DNA of 64,000 bases from G965115915 sp965115915 (GTDB lineage: Bacteria > Pseudomonadota > Gammaproteobacteria > Eutrophobiales > Eutrophobiaceae), in assembly GCA_965115915.1 (NCBI GenBank), contig OZ220483.1:124001-188000 (forward strand), written 5' to 3'. The notes under the pieces were generated by a model. It saw only the letters and a program-made list of their open reading frames with translations. It searched no databases and had not been told where the DNA came from. Position numbers and translations under genes: made by a program. This document shows, piece by piece, positions 24,955 to 33,674 of this stretch (within the stretch, counting starts at the first letter, position 1; every line of letters begins with the position of its first letter).

Positions 24955-26262
24955 TCAGTTCGGCTTTTCGATCTGGCCTCTTTCCAGGCTCGCTGCCAGT
25001 ACCGCCAGCCTTGCGACGACCCCGTACAGGTAGAAACGGTTGGGGTGTTCCTTTTGTGCTTCTGCTTCCATATGGGGACTGGCGCAGCAGTCGGCAAAGG
25101 CAAGTGGTTCGAAATGCATCCCTGGGGAGTTCAGATTTTCATTGTCTGTGCGTGAAGGATGCACCCGATAGAAGCCTCCTACCACATGGTGTCCGACACA
25201 GTAGACTACCGGTTCAGCACTGGCCTTGGCGTCTCCCCAGGTTTCGTGCGTATGTACCCCCTCCTGTATGATCACTCGGTGTACGGGTTTTCTTTCTTTG
25301 GTGGTGGACATGCGTGTGCGCTGTTTCCGGTTCAGCGTGTTCAGTTCAGTGGCATCATGTACTGCCATGACTGCCATTCCATAGGTTCCCGCGTCTGCCT
25401 TGATGAAGACAAAGGGCCGATTGTCCACGTTGTACTCGCGGTATTTTTTGTGAATTTCGCGCAGTAGCGTGTCTGTGTGATAGGAAAGACACTCCAGTCC
25501 CTCACGTTGCATGAAATCCACCTCGCTGCAGTTGCGGAAAAGCGGGTCGATCAGCCAGGGATCCAGCGACAGCAGTTCCGAAAATTCCTCCGCGGTTTGT
25601 TTATAGTGACCAAAATGTGCCGATTTCAGTCGTTGTGACCAGCCGAGTTCCGGGCTGGGCGTAAGCTGTTGCTGGATGCCCTGTAATATGGACGGTATGC
25701 CACTGGCCAGGTCGTTGTTCAGGACGATCAGGCCGGGAACGAAATCGCCCACCGTCAAACGATCATCCTGGCGACATATCGGATAGATTTCCAGCGGTTT
25801 TGAACTGGCTGTTTTGAGTTGCGTAGGATTCTGCTCCAATGGGTCGATCGAACCCAGCCGGGTTTCCAGCCCCGCTTTTGTCATCATCTGTTGCAGCACA
25901 TACAGGTTTTCCAGGTAGTGGAGGTTGCGTGAGTGACTCTCCACAATGATTAGCACTTTGTCTGCCGTGCCGCGATAGCGTTCCGCGACAAGCTGTATTG
26001 CCTGTACACATAGCGGTTCAAACGCCGGATTAAGATTGTTGAATCCGGCGGGGAAAAGATTGGTATCGACCGGGGCGACCTTGAACCCGGCGTTGCGCAC
26101 GTCGATAGAGGTGTAGAATGGAGCCTCATGGTCACGCCATTTGCTCCGAAACCAGGCTTCGATCTCTGTCTGTCGTGCCAGCAGATGCTGTTCAATATGA
26201 TGCAGTGGTGCACTCAGGGCCGTGGTCAGATGTGGCACTGAGTCTATATGGTGTTCCATCAA
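24955..26262 (-). CDS. gshA: Glutamate-cysteine ligase (Acidithiobacillus-type GshA)
   Basis: A 435-residue enzyme matching the gamma-glutamylcysteine synthetase family first described from Acidithiobacillus, found in chemolithotrophs and some other proteobacteria, and not the E. coli-type GshA. Conserved segments include YTSIDVRNAGFKVAPVDTN, FPAGFNNL, FVFIKADAGTYGMAVM, QEGVHTHE and VVGGFYRVHPSRTDNENLNS. It catalyses the first step of glutathione synthesis. rsmE lies just upstream on the same strand with a 12-nt gap, suggesting one transcript. No gshB is present in the window. Confidence 0.88.
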   Translation of the reverse strand: MMEHHIDSVPHLTTALSAPLHHIEQHLLARQTEIEAWFRSKWRDHEAPFYTSIDVRNAGFKVAPVDTNLFPAGFNNLNPAFEPLCVQAIQLVAERYRGTADKVLIIVESHSRNLHYLENLYVLQQMMTKAGLETRLGSIDPLEQNPTQLKTASSKPLEIYPICRQDDRLTVGDFVPGLIVLNNDLASGIPSILQGIQQQLTPSPELGWSQRLKSAHFGHYKQTAEEFSELLSLDPWLIDPLFRNCSEVDFMQREGLECLSYHTDTLLREIHKKYREYNVDNRPFVFIKADAGTYGMAVMAVHDATELNTLNRKQRTRMSTTKERKPVHRVIIQEGVHTHETWGDAKASAEPVVYCVGHHVVGGFYRVHPSRTDNENLNSPGMHFEPLAFADCCASPHMEAEAQKEHPNRFYLYGVVARLAVLAASLERGQIEKPN

Positions 26263-26274
26263 CGAGTACTCCGA

Positions 26275-27078
26275 TTATATAGTGGGCAATTGTTGCATCT
26301 TGCCGCGGGTTGTCTGTTCGATACGCATGCAGTCGACGAAGTCTCCGTAGCGCATGTGGCATAGGCTCAATGCAACGATGGCTGCGGTCTCGGTACGCAG
26401 CACGCGCTGTCCAAGACAGACGGTATGGCAACCTCTTTCTGTTGCGAGTCGCAATTCGTCTTCACTGAAGCCGCCCTCAGGCCCGATGATCAGCGTGATT
26501 TGCCGCGGTTCCTGTCGTGGCAGTGGTGCCGTTGGCCTGTCTGTATGTGGATGAAACAGGAGCGCCGTGCCCGGATCTTCCATGGATGAAAGCCAACGGG
26601 AAAAAGTCTGTGGCTCATGTAGCCGGCACAGGCGTGAGCGGCCACACTGTTCGGTGGCACTGATGATCAGACGTCTACAATGTGCAAGACGTTTGTCCTG
26701 GTTTTTTTCAGAGTATCGGAGTGGGCTGTGCTGAGTATGGATCAATACAAAATCCGTTGCCCCGAGTTCCACAGCTTTTTGCAGGGCAAGGTCCACTATC
26801 CGTGGTTTGCATACTGCCAGGGCGAGTGTTATCCGCAGTGTAGGTACTTTCTGTTCCGGTAGCTTCTGTTCAATTTCCAGTCGTGTCTGGTATTTGTCCA
26901 CGGAGGATATACGGGCCTGATATTCCAGCCCAGTGCTATCGAACAGCAGGAAGTGTTGTTCAGGACGTGCTCGAATTACCCGGATCATGTGGTGCGATTG
27001 TTCAGGGCTCAGGCAAACAGTTTGCCCCAGGCGCAGGGGATGATCGATATATAGTCTGGGGTGGTGCATGATTTGCAA
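26275..27078 (-). CDS. rsmE: 16S rRNA (uracil1498-N3)-methyltransferase RsmE
   Basis: A 267-residue SPOUT methyltransferase. N-terminal PUA-like part (HPRLYIDHPLRLGQ, HHMIRVIRARP), then the SPOUT knot with IIGPEGGFSEDEL and LGQRVLRTETAAIVAL. It methylates U1498 of 16S rRNA. The first ATG at 27078 is used; an ATG at 27069 is in frame. It carries about 20 residues beyond the usual C-terminus (VDCMRIEQTTRGKMQQ). Often adjacent to gshB in gammaproteobacteria; here adjacent to gshA. Confidence 0.92.
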   Translation of the reverse strand: MQIMHHPRLYIDHPLRLGQTVCLSPEQSHHMIRVIRARPEQHFLLFDSTGLEYQARISSVDKYQTRLEIEQKLPEQKVPTLRITLALAVCKPRIVDLALQKAVELGATDFVLIHTQHSPLRYSEKNQDKRLAHCRRLIISATEQCGRSRLCRLHEPQTFSRWLSSMEDPGTALLFHPHTDRPTAPLPRQEPRQITLIIGPEGGFSEDELRLATERGCHTVCLGQRVLRTETAAIVALSLCHMRYGDFVDCMRIEQTTRGKMQQLPTI

Positions 27079-27204
27079 TTGTATGTCCTGTATTGGTATG
27101 GTGACAACGATTTTTGCTGCGAAAGTAATGCTGCTTGCTGATACGATACCGGAACGTGGGAGATAGTAGTGCGTATTGGAACGACACTGTTTGAGATCTG
27201 AATT

Positions 27205-27696
27205 ATGCTGAACAAACTGCGCTCCCGGATTGAGTCACTTTTTTCTGAGGTGGAACAGCAGGGAGCGGAAGATGCGCATAGTCTGGAGTTGGCAACAGCG
27301 GCATTGTTGTTGGAGATTAGTCTGGCGGACGCTTGCAGTCAGCCGGAGGAAATCAGCCTGATAAGAAAATTGGTTCACAAGGGTTTTGATCTGGAAGAAA
27401 AGGAAGTGGATGAATTGCTCAGTTTGGCGCAGACAGAGAGGGACAATGCTGCTTCGATATATGAGTTTACCCACTTGTTGAACGAGCGCCTGAACAGGCG
27501 ACAGAAAGTGGATATCCTGGAAAAACTGTGGCAGGTGGCTTTTGTCGATCAGGTCATGGATAAATATGAGGAGTATTATATCCGCAAGATATCCGAATTG
27601 TTGCATGTGTCCCATGTGGATTATCTGAAGGCAAAACACCGGGCCGCTGGTCAACTCGTGTCTGCGACCAAACAGACTCCGGTTATCGACCATTGA
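27205..27696 (+). CDS. TerB/DjlA-like helical protein
   Basis: A 163-residue all-helical acidic protein of the TerB family (co-chaperone/tellurite-resistance domain). Recognisable are LATAALLLEISLADA, EISLIRKLVHKGF, DILEKLWQVAFVD and the C-terminal KISELLHVSHVDYLKAKHRA. Members occur alone across proteobacteria; exact function is unknown. It is divergent from rsmE and convergent with cysQ. Confidence 0.8.
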   Translation: MLNKLRSRIESLFSEVEQQGAEDAHSLELATAALLLEISLADACSQPEEISLIRKLVHKGFDLEEKEVDELLSLAQTERDNAASIYEFTHLLNERLNRRQKVDILEKLWQVAFVDQVMDKYEEYYIRKISELLHVSHVDYLKAKHRAAGQLVSATKQTPVIDH

Positions 27697-27718
27697 GAGG
27701 AAGGCGAGTGCCGCCTCA

Positions 27719-28552
27719 CTATGGCAGCGTGCTATCCGGTAATTGCTTCAGGTAGGAATCCCAGCGGAAATCGCTGTCGGCGATGGCGAGGAAAGGCGGA
27801 TTAATCAAAGAATCTCGCGTGTTATAGCTCAAGGGTTTCAGGTTCATGCCTGTAAGGGCCCCGCCAGCCGCCTGTATGATACATTGGGCCGCGGCAGTAT
27901 CCCATTCCGAGGTCGCCCCGAAACGCGGATAGATATCGCACTTCCCTTCTGCCACGAGGCATAATTTCCAGGAACTTCCCAGACTGATCCGCTTTGCCTG
28001 AGGAAACAGTTCCATAAAATGGGACTGTCTGCTATTGGAATGTGACCGGCTACAGGCGATTGTCATGTTTTCCAGCGAGGTTTTTTTGGCACGGATATGC
28101 ATTGCGGTTCCGTCTGTGGCGGTTTTTTTTGCAGGCATGTCGATGTGGGCACTGTAGTGGCAGTCCTCTACTGGAACATAGACGATGCCGAGTATCGGGA
28201 CATGATTTTCTATCAGTGCGATATTGATGGTGAACTCTCCGTTCCGGTTGACGAATTCGCGAGTGCCATCAAGTGGGTCGACCAGCCAGTATCGATGCCA
28301 GTCTTTACGTTGATTGAACGGGACATGCATCGATTCTTCGGATAGTACCGGGAATTCCGGTGTGAGATCTTGTAGTAATGCAACGATGCATTCATGTGCC
28401 TGAATGTCGGCGAGGGTTACCGGAGACTGATCATTTTTTTTGGATACGGTGAAATCGGAGTTGTAAACATCGAGTATCTTTTCTCCTGCGATCTGCGTTA
28501 TTTTTGCGGTCTGTTCCAGAAGTCTATCCAGATCGATCTCAGGCAATGACAT
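27719..28552 (-). CDS. cysQ: 3'(2'),5'-bisphosphate nucleotidase CysQ
   Basis: A 277-residue inositol-monophosphatase-fold enzyme that removes the 3'-phosphate from PAP/PAPS, by-products of sulfate assimilation. Metal-binding motifs are SEES, WLVDPLDGTREFV and EWDTAAAQCIIQAAGG. The start at 28552 (MSLPEIDLDRLL) fits the family length; 83 further in-frame residues would run deep into trmB and are rejected. It overlaps the trmB 3' end by 14 nt and ends the RR-MBL-thiS-trmB-cysQ operon. Confidence 0.92.
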   Translation of the reverse strand: MSLPEIDLDRLLEQTAKITQIAGEKILDVYNSDFTVSKKNDQSPVTLADIQAHECIVALLQDLTPEFPVLSEESMHVPFNQRKDWHRYWLVDPLDGTREFVNRNGEFTINIALIENHVPILGIVYVPVEDCHYSAHIDMPAKKTATDGTAMHIRAKKTSLENMTIACSRSHSNSRQSHFMELFPQAKRISLGSSWKLCLVAEGKCDIYPRFGATSEWDTAAAQCIIQAAGGALTGMNLKPLSYNTRDSLINPPFLAIADSDFRWDSYLKQLPDSTLP

Positions 28553-29294
28553 GAGTCTTGTTTCCCGTGTGCGGGTTGGAGTCTGGTCGGAAGGATTTTG
28601 CATCGAGGCAGAGATAAATATCGTAGATCCCATGTCCGGACTGTAGTCCTCGCTGTTCATACTTGGTCGGTTGTCTCCATGTGGGTCGCGGGGAGAAATT
28701 GCCTGCTCCAGCAAGGTTTCGAAGCCGCGGATGGTTATCGCAGAGTGATAGCATATGTAGTGCGTATTCCTGCCAGTCTGTAGCGAGGAAGATGCGGCCA
28801 AAAGGCTTGATCGTGTGACACATCAGATCCAGAAAGTGTGTCCGGATAAGGCGGCGTTTATGATGCCGTTTCTTGGGCCAGGGATCCGGGAAGAAAACAT
28901 GGATTTCATCGACACTTCCCGGACGTATCCGATGTTTGAAGACCGTAATGGCATCGGCATTGAGGAGCCGAATATTTTTCAGGCCGAGCCGTATCGCTCG
29001 TATAAGCACATATCCGAGGCTGGCTATGTCTGTCTCTATCAGCAAGTAACGGTTTTCCGGGTGCCGCTTTGCGTGTTGCAGCGTGGAGTCGGTGCGGCCA
29101 CAGCCTATATCGATAACTAGTGGAGAATCGCTTTGGAATATTGAGCCGAAATCGAAGGGCGTCATGCTGTTTTCCAGACCATACCGGTGCCACGATTCAC
29201 GCAGGACTTTTTTCTGTGCGACGCTGGTACGCCGTGTTCCGCGCCGAACGTAGCTGGGTATGCTGTTGGTTTGTAGAAAGTGTCTATCAGCCAC
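28539..29294 (-). CDS. trmB: tRNA (guanine46-N7)-methyltransferase TrmB
   Basis: A 251-residue SAM enzyme that makes m7G46 in tRNA. Motif I is VIDIGCGRTDSTLQHAK, the acidic residue follows in LIETD, and the diagnostic VFFPDPWPKKRHHKRRLI plus ATDWQEYA are present. The start is uncertain: a GTG at 29294 overlaps thiS by 8 nt, and a TTG at 29318 would overlap it by 32 nt. The GTG is given. In relatives thiG commonly separates thiS and trmB; it is absent here. Confidence 0.9.
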   Translation of the reverse strand: MADRHFLQTNSIPSYVRRGTRRTSVAQKKVLRESWHRYGLENSMTPFDFGSIFQSDSPLVIDIGCGRTDSTLQHAKRHPENRYLLIETDIASLGYVLIRAIRLGLKNIRLLNADAITVFKHRIRPGSVDEIHVFFPDPWPKKRHHKRRLIRTHFLDLMCHTIKPFGRIFLATDWQEYALHMLSLCDNHPRLRNLAGAGNFSPRPTWRQPTKYEQRGLQSGHGIYDIYLCLDAKSFRPDSNPHTGNKTHVIA

Positions 29295-29484
29295 CGCCAA
29301 CAGCCTGGACGATTTCAACCTGGTCGTTGGGTCTTAGAAAGCATTTTTGATAATTTCCGCATGGGATGATTTGCCGGTTGACTGCCACGGCGAATCTCCC
29401 TGTCAGTTCAAGGCTCTCCAGCAGCCCGCTGATGTTGGTGGCTTCCGGCAGATTCCGATTTTGGCCATTCAGGAGTATTTTCAT
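29287..29484 (-). CDS. thiS: Sulfur carrier protein ThiS
   Basis: A 65-residue ubiquitin-like protein: MKILLNGQ start, beta-grasp pattern, a typical segment FAVAVNRQIIP, and a C-terminal Gly-Gly (EIVQAVGGG) used for thiocarboxylate formation in thiazole synthesis. The stop region overlaps the trmB start. The partner thiazole synthase gene thiG is not adjacent and not in the window, so ThiS would need a partner encoded elsewhere, or has another sulfur-carrier role. Confidence 0.88.
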   Translation of the reverse strand: MKILLNGQNRNLPEATNISGLLESLELTGRFAVAVNRQIIPCGNYQKCFLRPNDQVEIVQAVGGG

Positions 29485-29501
29485 TGCCGGATAGTTTTGG
29501 G

Positions 29502-30419
29502 TTAGTCAAGATTAACGATCAGCCCTTCTTTGGCGATACTGCATTTCATTGTTGAAGCACGTTCCTTGATAATACGCAGACAGTCGGCATGTATATTTTT
29601 CACATCCTTGTCCGTACTGCCTGGATCGTGGTGAAAAAGGAAAAGTTGCTTTACGCCGGCGTCTATTGCCATATGAATGATATCTATGTAGCAGGAGTGT
29701 CCCCAGCCCCGCTTCTTCTCATATTCTTCCGGAGTGTATTGGGCATCGTGTATCAGAATATCAGCATTGCGGATTCCACGCAGCTCGACCTGATATTCCT
29801 CCTGCTGCATATTGCGAAGCAGGGCGCGTTCTTCCTTGTCATATTCATCCCACTCTGCATGATCCTGTTTCGATAGTATATGCACACACTCATTGTCGGA
29901 CACATAGACGATGAGCTTGTTATTTACACGGACCCGGTAACCGTAAGTTTGTCCTGGGTGGTGGACGCCGAAGCGACTAATGGAGTAGAGGGAACCCGAG
30001 ATGACCAGTTCATCCGGATTCATGTACGAAATGTCCGCCATCCAGCTTTCTGTGCCTACCGGGAAATACGGGCTTTGCATTTGCGATTTTAGAGTGTGTT
30101 TTATCTCATCTCTGGTCCTGCCGGGCCCAAAGAAATTGATCTTCCAGTCTGGTAGGAAGGCGGGAACAAAAAATGGCAGGCCGCAGATATGATCCCAGTG
30201 ATAGTGGGTCAGCATGATAAGCAAATCCCGGGTTTTTCCATCTTCCACCAGCTTTTGCCCAAGAGGGATAATGCCTGTGCCCGCATCGAATATCAGGATG
30301 TTTCCGTTCGCAAACACCTCAACACAGGAAGTGTTCCCGCCAACACCGAGATGCGTTTTCATGGGCGAGGCATGGGAACCGCGAACGCCCCAGAAACGGA
30401 TGTAGCTTTTGTGTTTCAT
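29502..30419 (-). CDS. Metallo-beta-lactamase-fold hydrolase, RNase Z/phosphodiesterase-like
   Basis: A 305-residue MBL-fold protein. Metal ligands in THYHWDHICG (His72, His74, Asp76, His77), a later Asp in YVSDNE, and HDAQYTPEEYE ... GWGHS ... LFLFHHDPGSTD are those of the phosphodiesterase/RNase Z-like branch and not of lactamases. N-terminal RFWGVRGSHASP is shared with a group of MBL proteins often linked to receiver domains. It lies 33 nt after a stand-alone receiver gene in the same direction, suggesting a signalling pair. The substrate is not known. Confidence 0.78.
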   Translation of the reverse strand: MKHKSYIRFWGVRGSHASPMKTHLGVGGNTSCVEVFANGNILIFDAGTGIIPLGQKLVEDGKTRDLLIMLTHYHWDHICGLPFFVPAFLPDWKINFFGPGRTRDEIKHTLKSQMQSPYFPVGTESWMADISYMNPDELVISGSLYSISRFGVHHPGQTYGYRVRVNNKLIVYVSDNECVHILSKQDHAEWDEYDKEERALLRNMQQEEYQVELRGIRNADILIHDAQYTPEEYEKKRGWGHSCYIDIIHMAIDAGVKQLFLFHHDPGSTDKDVKNIHADCLRIIKERASTMKCSIAKEGLIVNLD

Positions 30420-30452
30420 GTCAACCCGGGCAATCGGTTGCTGGAAAGCCGA

Positions 30453-30845
30453 CTATTCCTCCTCCAGATTGATGTATTTCTCTATGACTTCCGTTAGCTT
30501 GTCGGAAGGAACCGGTTTGATCAAAAATTCCTGCACATTTAATTCAATCGCTATGCGCCGGTTTTGCATGTAGTCGGTGGCCGATATCATTATGATCGAG
30601 GTCGATTGGTGGAGTTCATGTCGGCGCAGATACTCGATAAATGTAAAACCGTCGATATCAGGCAATAAGCTGTCCATGAACAGGATGGATGGCTTATGCA
30701 CATCAAGACATTTTTTGGAATCAGCCGCGGTCTGGAAATACTTGTACTCAATTTCCCGGTCGATCTTTTTCAGGATGGAGTTGAACTGTATATTGACGTA
30801 GCGATTGTCGTCAACAAGTACAATGGATTTGGTTGTCTGTTCCAC
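30453..30845 (-). CDS. Stand-alone CheY-like response regulator
   Basis: A 130-residue single receiver domain with no output domain. It shows Asp12/Asp13 (IVLVDDNRY), phospho-acceptor Asp58 (ILFMDSLLPD), the Ser/Thr switch (MISATD) and the Lys in FLIKPVPSDKL. The start is taken as GTG at 30845, with a GGGGAG 8 nt upstream; an ATG at 30878 would add 11 residues. It heads a minus-strand operon with the MBL hydrolase, thiS, trmB and cysQ. The cognate kinase is not nearby. Confidence 0.82.
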   Translation of the reverse strand: MEQTTKSIVLVDDNRYVNIQFNSILKKIDREIEYKYFQTAADSKKCLDVHKPSILFMDSLLPDIDGFTFIEYLRRHELHQSTSIIMISATDYMQNRRIAIELNVQEFLIKPVPSDKLTEVIEKYINLEEE

Positions 30846-31122
30846 TCTCCTTACTCCCCTTGCGGTTTGGTAGTACAATCAAGTTGATTTTCCCTTCTTC
30901 CTCGTGTCATATCTTGCTGGACCGTATCTGCCATCTTGGAGCATGTAATGTGTCCATGTCACTAAGACATCACTAAATCGTATAAAGTTTATTGTTGTAC
31001 AGAATGAAATCCAATGCGCTATATTACCGTGTACACTGTATTTGTTACCATTCATTATATATAAACACCGCTCAAGAGGTACATAAACGACAGTGTGGCA
31101 GTACCTGAATAGGTATTTATTG

Positions 31123-31150
31123 TTGTGATCACTCCTGTGGATGGCATAAT
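31123..31150 (+). promoter_or_regulatory. Candidate promoter of tRNA-Gly
   Basis: TTGTGA (31123-31128), a 16-bp spacer, then CATAAT (31145-31150), ending 13 bp before the mature tRNA 5' end. The AT-rich 30880-31120 stretch upstream holds no supported gene. Confidence 0.4.
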
Positions 31151-31163
31151 GGAATGGAATACA

Positions 31164-31237
31164 GCGGGTGTAGTTCAATGGTAGAACATTGGCTTCCCAA
31201 GCCAGTAACGTGGGTTCGATTCCCATCACCCGCTCCA
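31164..31237 (+). tRNA. tRNA-Gly (anticodon CCC)
   Basis: A 74-nt tRNA with all arms. Acceptor GCGGGTG pairs with CACCCGC. The D-arm is TAGTTCAATGGTAGA; the anticodon stem TTGGC/GCCAG encloses loop TTCCCAA, giving anticodon CCC. The T-arm GTGGG/CCCAT region holds the loop TTCGATT. The terminal CCA is encoded. It closely resembles E. coli tRNA-Gly(CCC). It is convergent with the SPOR-protein gene. Confidence 0.95.
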
Positions 31238-31254
31238 GTCCCTTCCCCCGGGAT

Positions 31255-31836
31255 CTAGTTTGTTACATTCGATTGCAGACGGAGTAACAGGTAGTCTGTA
31301 TTGCTTTCGACCAGCTTGCGTCGCGTTTCAACAAGCTCGCTTCGGGTCTGGAGCGGTCCAATACGAACTCGATAATGCACTTCTTGCCCGTCAATCACAA
31401 CACGTTGAATATCCGCATTGATATCAAGTAATACGAGCCGGGTACGAAGTTCCTCGGCAGCATCCAGAGACCGGAATGAGCCTGCCTGTAGAATCAGATC
31501 GTTGCCGTCTGTACTGGCAGTACTGCCAGTTGGGGAATCAACGAGTTTTTCGGGGATTATCTGCTCCGTCAATTCGGAGATGTCCACCTCTTTTTCAGAT
31601 AGCAGGTGGTAGAATTCAAACTGCACGGCAGGGGGATGCCCGTTGGTATCGGCAGGTGTTTCAGTGGAGATATGCTGCCTGGCATCGTCAGATGCAGGGG
31701 ATAGAGAAAGATTTGGCAAAACCAGCATTCCCCCGATTCCGGTTACCAGCCCAAGAAGAAAAACTCCAAGTTTGCCAGAGTGACGGCCACGTGCCCGTTT
31801 TGTCCGGTCATGGTAGTTTTGTTGGGGTAGATACAT
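31255..31836 (-). CDS. SPOR-domain inner-membrane protein (FtsN-like)
   Basis: A 193-residue bitopic protein: a short basic cytoplasmic start (RTKRARGRHSGK), one membrane helix (about 24-42), a polar linker, and a C-terminal SPOR domain (ILQAGSFRSLDAAEELRTRL ... YRVRIGPLQTRSELVETRR) that binds denuded peptidoglycan at division sites. Its ATG shares one base with the argS stop. The argS-SPOR order is that of Pseudomonas argS-ftsN, supporting an FtsN-like cell-division role. Confidence 0.85.
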   Translation of the reverse strand: MYLPQQNYHDRTKRARGRHSGKLGVFLLGLVTGIGGMLVLPNLSLSPASDDARQHISTETPADTNGHPPAVQFEFYHLLSEKEVDISELTEQIIPEKLVDSPTGSTASTDGNDLILQAGSFRSLDAAEELRTRLVLLDINADIQRVVIDGQEVHYRVRIGPLQTRSELVETRRKLVESNTDYLLLRLQSNVTN

Positions 31837-33572
31837 TACATTTCTTTTGGTGCGTTGACGCCGAGTAGTGAGAGACCGTTTTTGAAGATTTCCTTACAGG
31901 CACAGACCAGATTTATCCGGGCATGCATTTTTTCAGCGTCATCGCTTATGAATTTGTGATCGTTATAGTAGCTGTGAAAATCATTGGCCAGATCGCGTAG
32001 GAAGTAGACCAGTTGATGCGGTTCCCGGTTCAGTGTCGCGGACTCTATGGTGTCGGGATAGTATGCTAACCGAGATAGCAGTTTCTGTTCCACTGGTGTG
32101 TTCAGTGCCAGCAGGGCTTCGGTGTTTTTAGCTACACGGAATGTTTTTCCATGAGTGTGTAGTTTGCGCAGGACACTGCATATGCGGGCATGCGCGTATT
32201 GAATGTAGTAGACAGGGTTTTCGTTCGATTTGGATTTTGCCAGTTCCAGATCGAAGTCCAGATGTTGCTCGTGGCTACGCATCGAGTAGAACAGTCTCGC
32301 GGCATCAGTGCCGATCTCCGCTTCAAGATCGGACAGTGTGACATATTGTCCGGTACGAGTGGACATGCTCAGCTTCTCGTTCCCGCGATACAGAGTGGCG
32401 AATTGCACCAGAAGTATTTCCAATTTCCCCTGATCATGACCAAGGGCCTTCAGGGTGCCGTGCAGTCTGGAAACGTAGCCATGATGATCGGCCCCCCATA
32501 TATTGATCAGGTGATCGTAGCCACGCGCCATCTTTAGTAGATGGTAGGCGACATCGCTGGCGAAGTAGGTTTTTTCGCCGTTTCCGCGCATAAGTACTCG
32601 ATCCTTCTTATCGCCAAAACGGCTTGCTCGAAACCACAACGCACCATCCTTGCGATAACTCAGCCCCATCTCCTGCAAACGGGAAAATACATCATCTATC
32701 AGCGCGTGTTCCAGCGAACGTTCGGAAAACCAGCTTTGATACTCGACCCGAAATTGCTTCAGATCCGATTTTATCCAGTCGAGAACATGGTTCAGGCTGA
32801 TGTCAAGCACACGCATATAATCGCACTCGTCCAGGCTGTCTTTGGTGTGTTCTATGATTCGATCCAGTTTTTTTTCGGGGTCGCTAATGGAGAAAAGCGT
32901 GGCGGAAACGGGTCGGACCAGGGCTTCACCATGGATGTCGTATAGTTGCCTGGCGATGCGCTTTATATACTCTCCCTGATAGGCCTGTTCCGGGAAAGCG
33001 AGCGTTTGACCGCTGTGTTCCAGGTATCTCAGCCAGACGCTCACCGTCAGGATGTCCATTTGGCGACCCGTGTCATTTACGTAGTATTCGCAATCTACGT
33101 GGTATCCGGTCTTGCGCAGCAGGTTGGCGAGAGCAGATCCCAGGGCGGCGCCGCGGCCATGCCCTACATGCAGTGGCCCGGTCGGATTTGCGGAGACGAA
33201 CTCGAGCAGGATCTTCTTTCCCGAGCCGATATCCGAATCGCCGTAACACTGTTTCTGATGCAGTACATCCAGTACGGTAGCAAGTCTGGCATGGTCGGAC
33301 AGAAAGAAATTGACAAAGCCGTTGCCGGCGAGCTCGACCCGGTCCAGTGCCGGGTCGTCTGGAAAAAGCTCGACGATTCGGGAGGCAAGCCCGCGTGGGT
33401 CCAATGTCGAGAAGCGGGCCAACACCAGCGCGGCATTGGTGCAGAGGTCACCATGTGCCGTGTTCCGACTGTATTCAAAGCGGAGGCCGGGATGTGTGAT
33501 CTGTGACAGGATTTTTTCATCCTGTAGTCTTCTGAGGGTATCGTCCAGAAGCGGTTTGATCTTTTTCTTCAT
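31836..33572 (-). CDS. argS: Arginyl-tRNA synthetase
   Basis: A 578-residue class I synthetase. HIGH-like motif PTGPLHVGHGRGAALG, SADVAYH-type segment FASDVAYHLLKM, NIWGADHHGYVSRL, the KMSK-equivalent loop GNEKLSMSTRTGQYVTL, and the C-terminal DALR domain (PVEQKLLSRLAYYP, LRDLANDFHSYYND) are present. The start at 33572 (MKKKIKPLLDD) matches family N-termini; a longer frame to 33668 is unlikely. It belongs to the minus-strand group priA-rhodanese-argS-SPOR. Confidence 0.95.
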   Translation of the reverse strand: MKKKIKPLLDDTLRRLQDEKILSQITHPGLRFEYSRNTAHGDLCTNAALVLARFSTLDPRGLASRIVELFPDDPALDRVELAGNGFVNFFLSDHARLATVLDVLHQKQCYGDSDIGSGKKILLEFVSANPTGPLHVGHGRGAALGSALANLLRKTGYHVDCEYYVNDTGRQMDILTVSVWLRYLEHSGQTLAFPEQAYQGEYIKRIARQLYDIHGEALVRPVSATLFSISDPEKKLDRIIEHTKDSLDECDYMRVLDISLNHVLDWIKSDLKQFRVEYQSWFSERSLEHALIDDVFSRLQEMGLSYRKDGALWFRASRFGDKKDRVLMRGNGEKTYFASDVAYHLLKMARGYDHLINIWGADHHGYVSRLHGTLKALGHDQGKLEILLVQFATLYRGNEKLSMSTRTGQYVTLSDLEAEIGTDAARLFYSMRSHEQHLDFDLELAKSKSNENPVYYIQYAHARICSVLRKLHTHGKTFRVAKNTEALLALNTPVEQKLLSRLAYYPDTIESATLNREPHQLVYFLRDLANDFHSYYNDHKFISDDAEKMHARINLVCACKEIFKNGLSLLGVNAPKEM

Positions 33573-33674
33573 GCCATGCGAGGTTTCTCCCGGACCGGAC
33601 AGCCCAACTTCCGGTCGGGGACTGTTCTTATCGGCCTGGCGCCTGTTCTGGCACTGTGCCCGGGACAAGTGGGA

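Noticed and set aside
30879..31229. Minus-strand open frame of 116 residues beginning MMGIEPTLLAWEANVLPLNY
   Set aside because: It is the antisense of tRNA-Gly plus AT-rich spacer. Such peptides are a known artefact of reading tRNA genes backwards.
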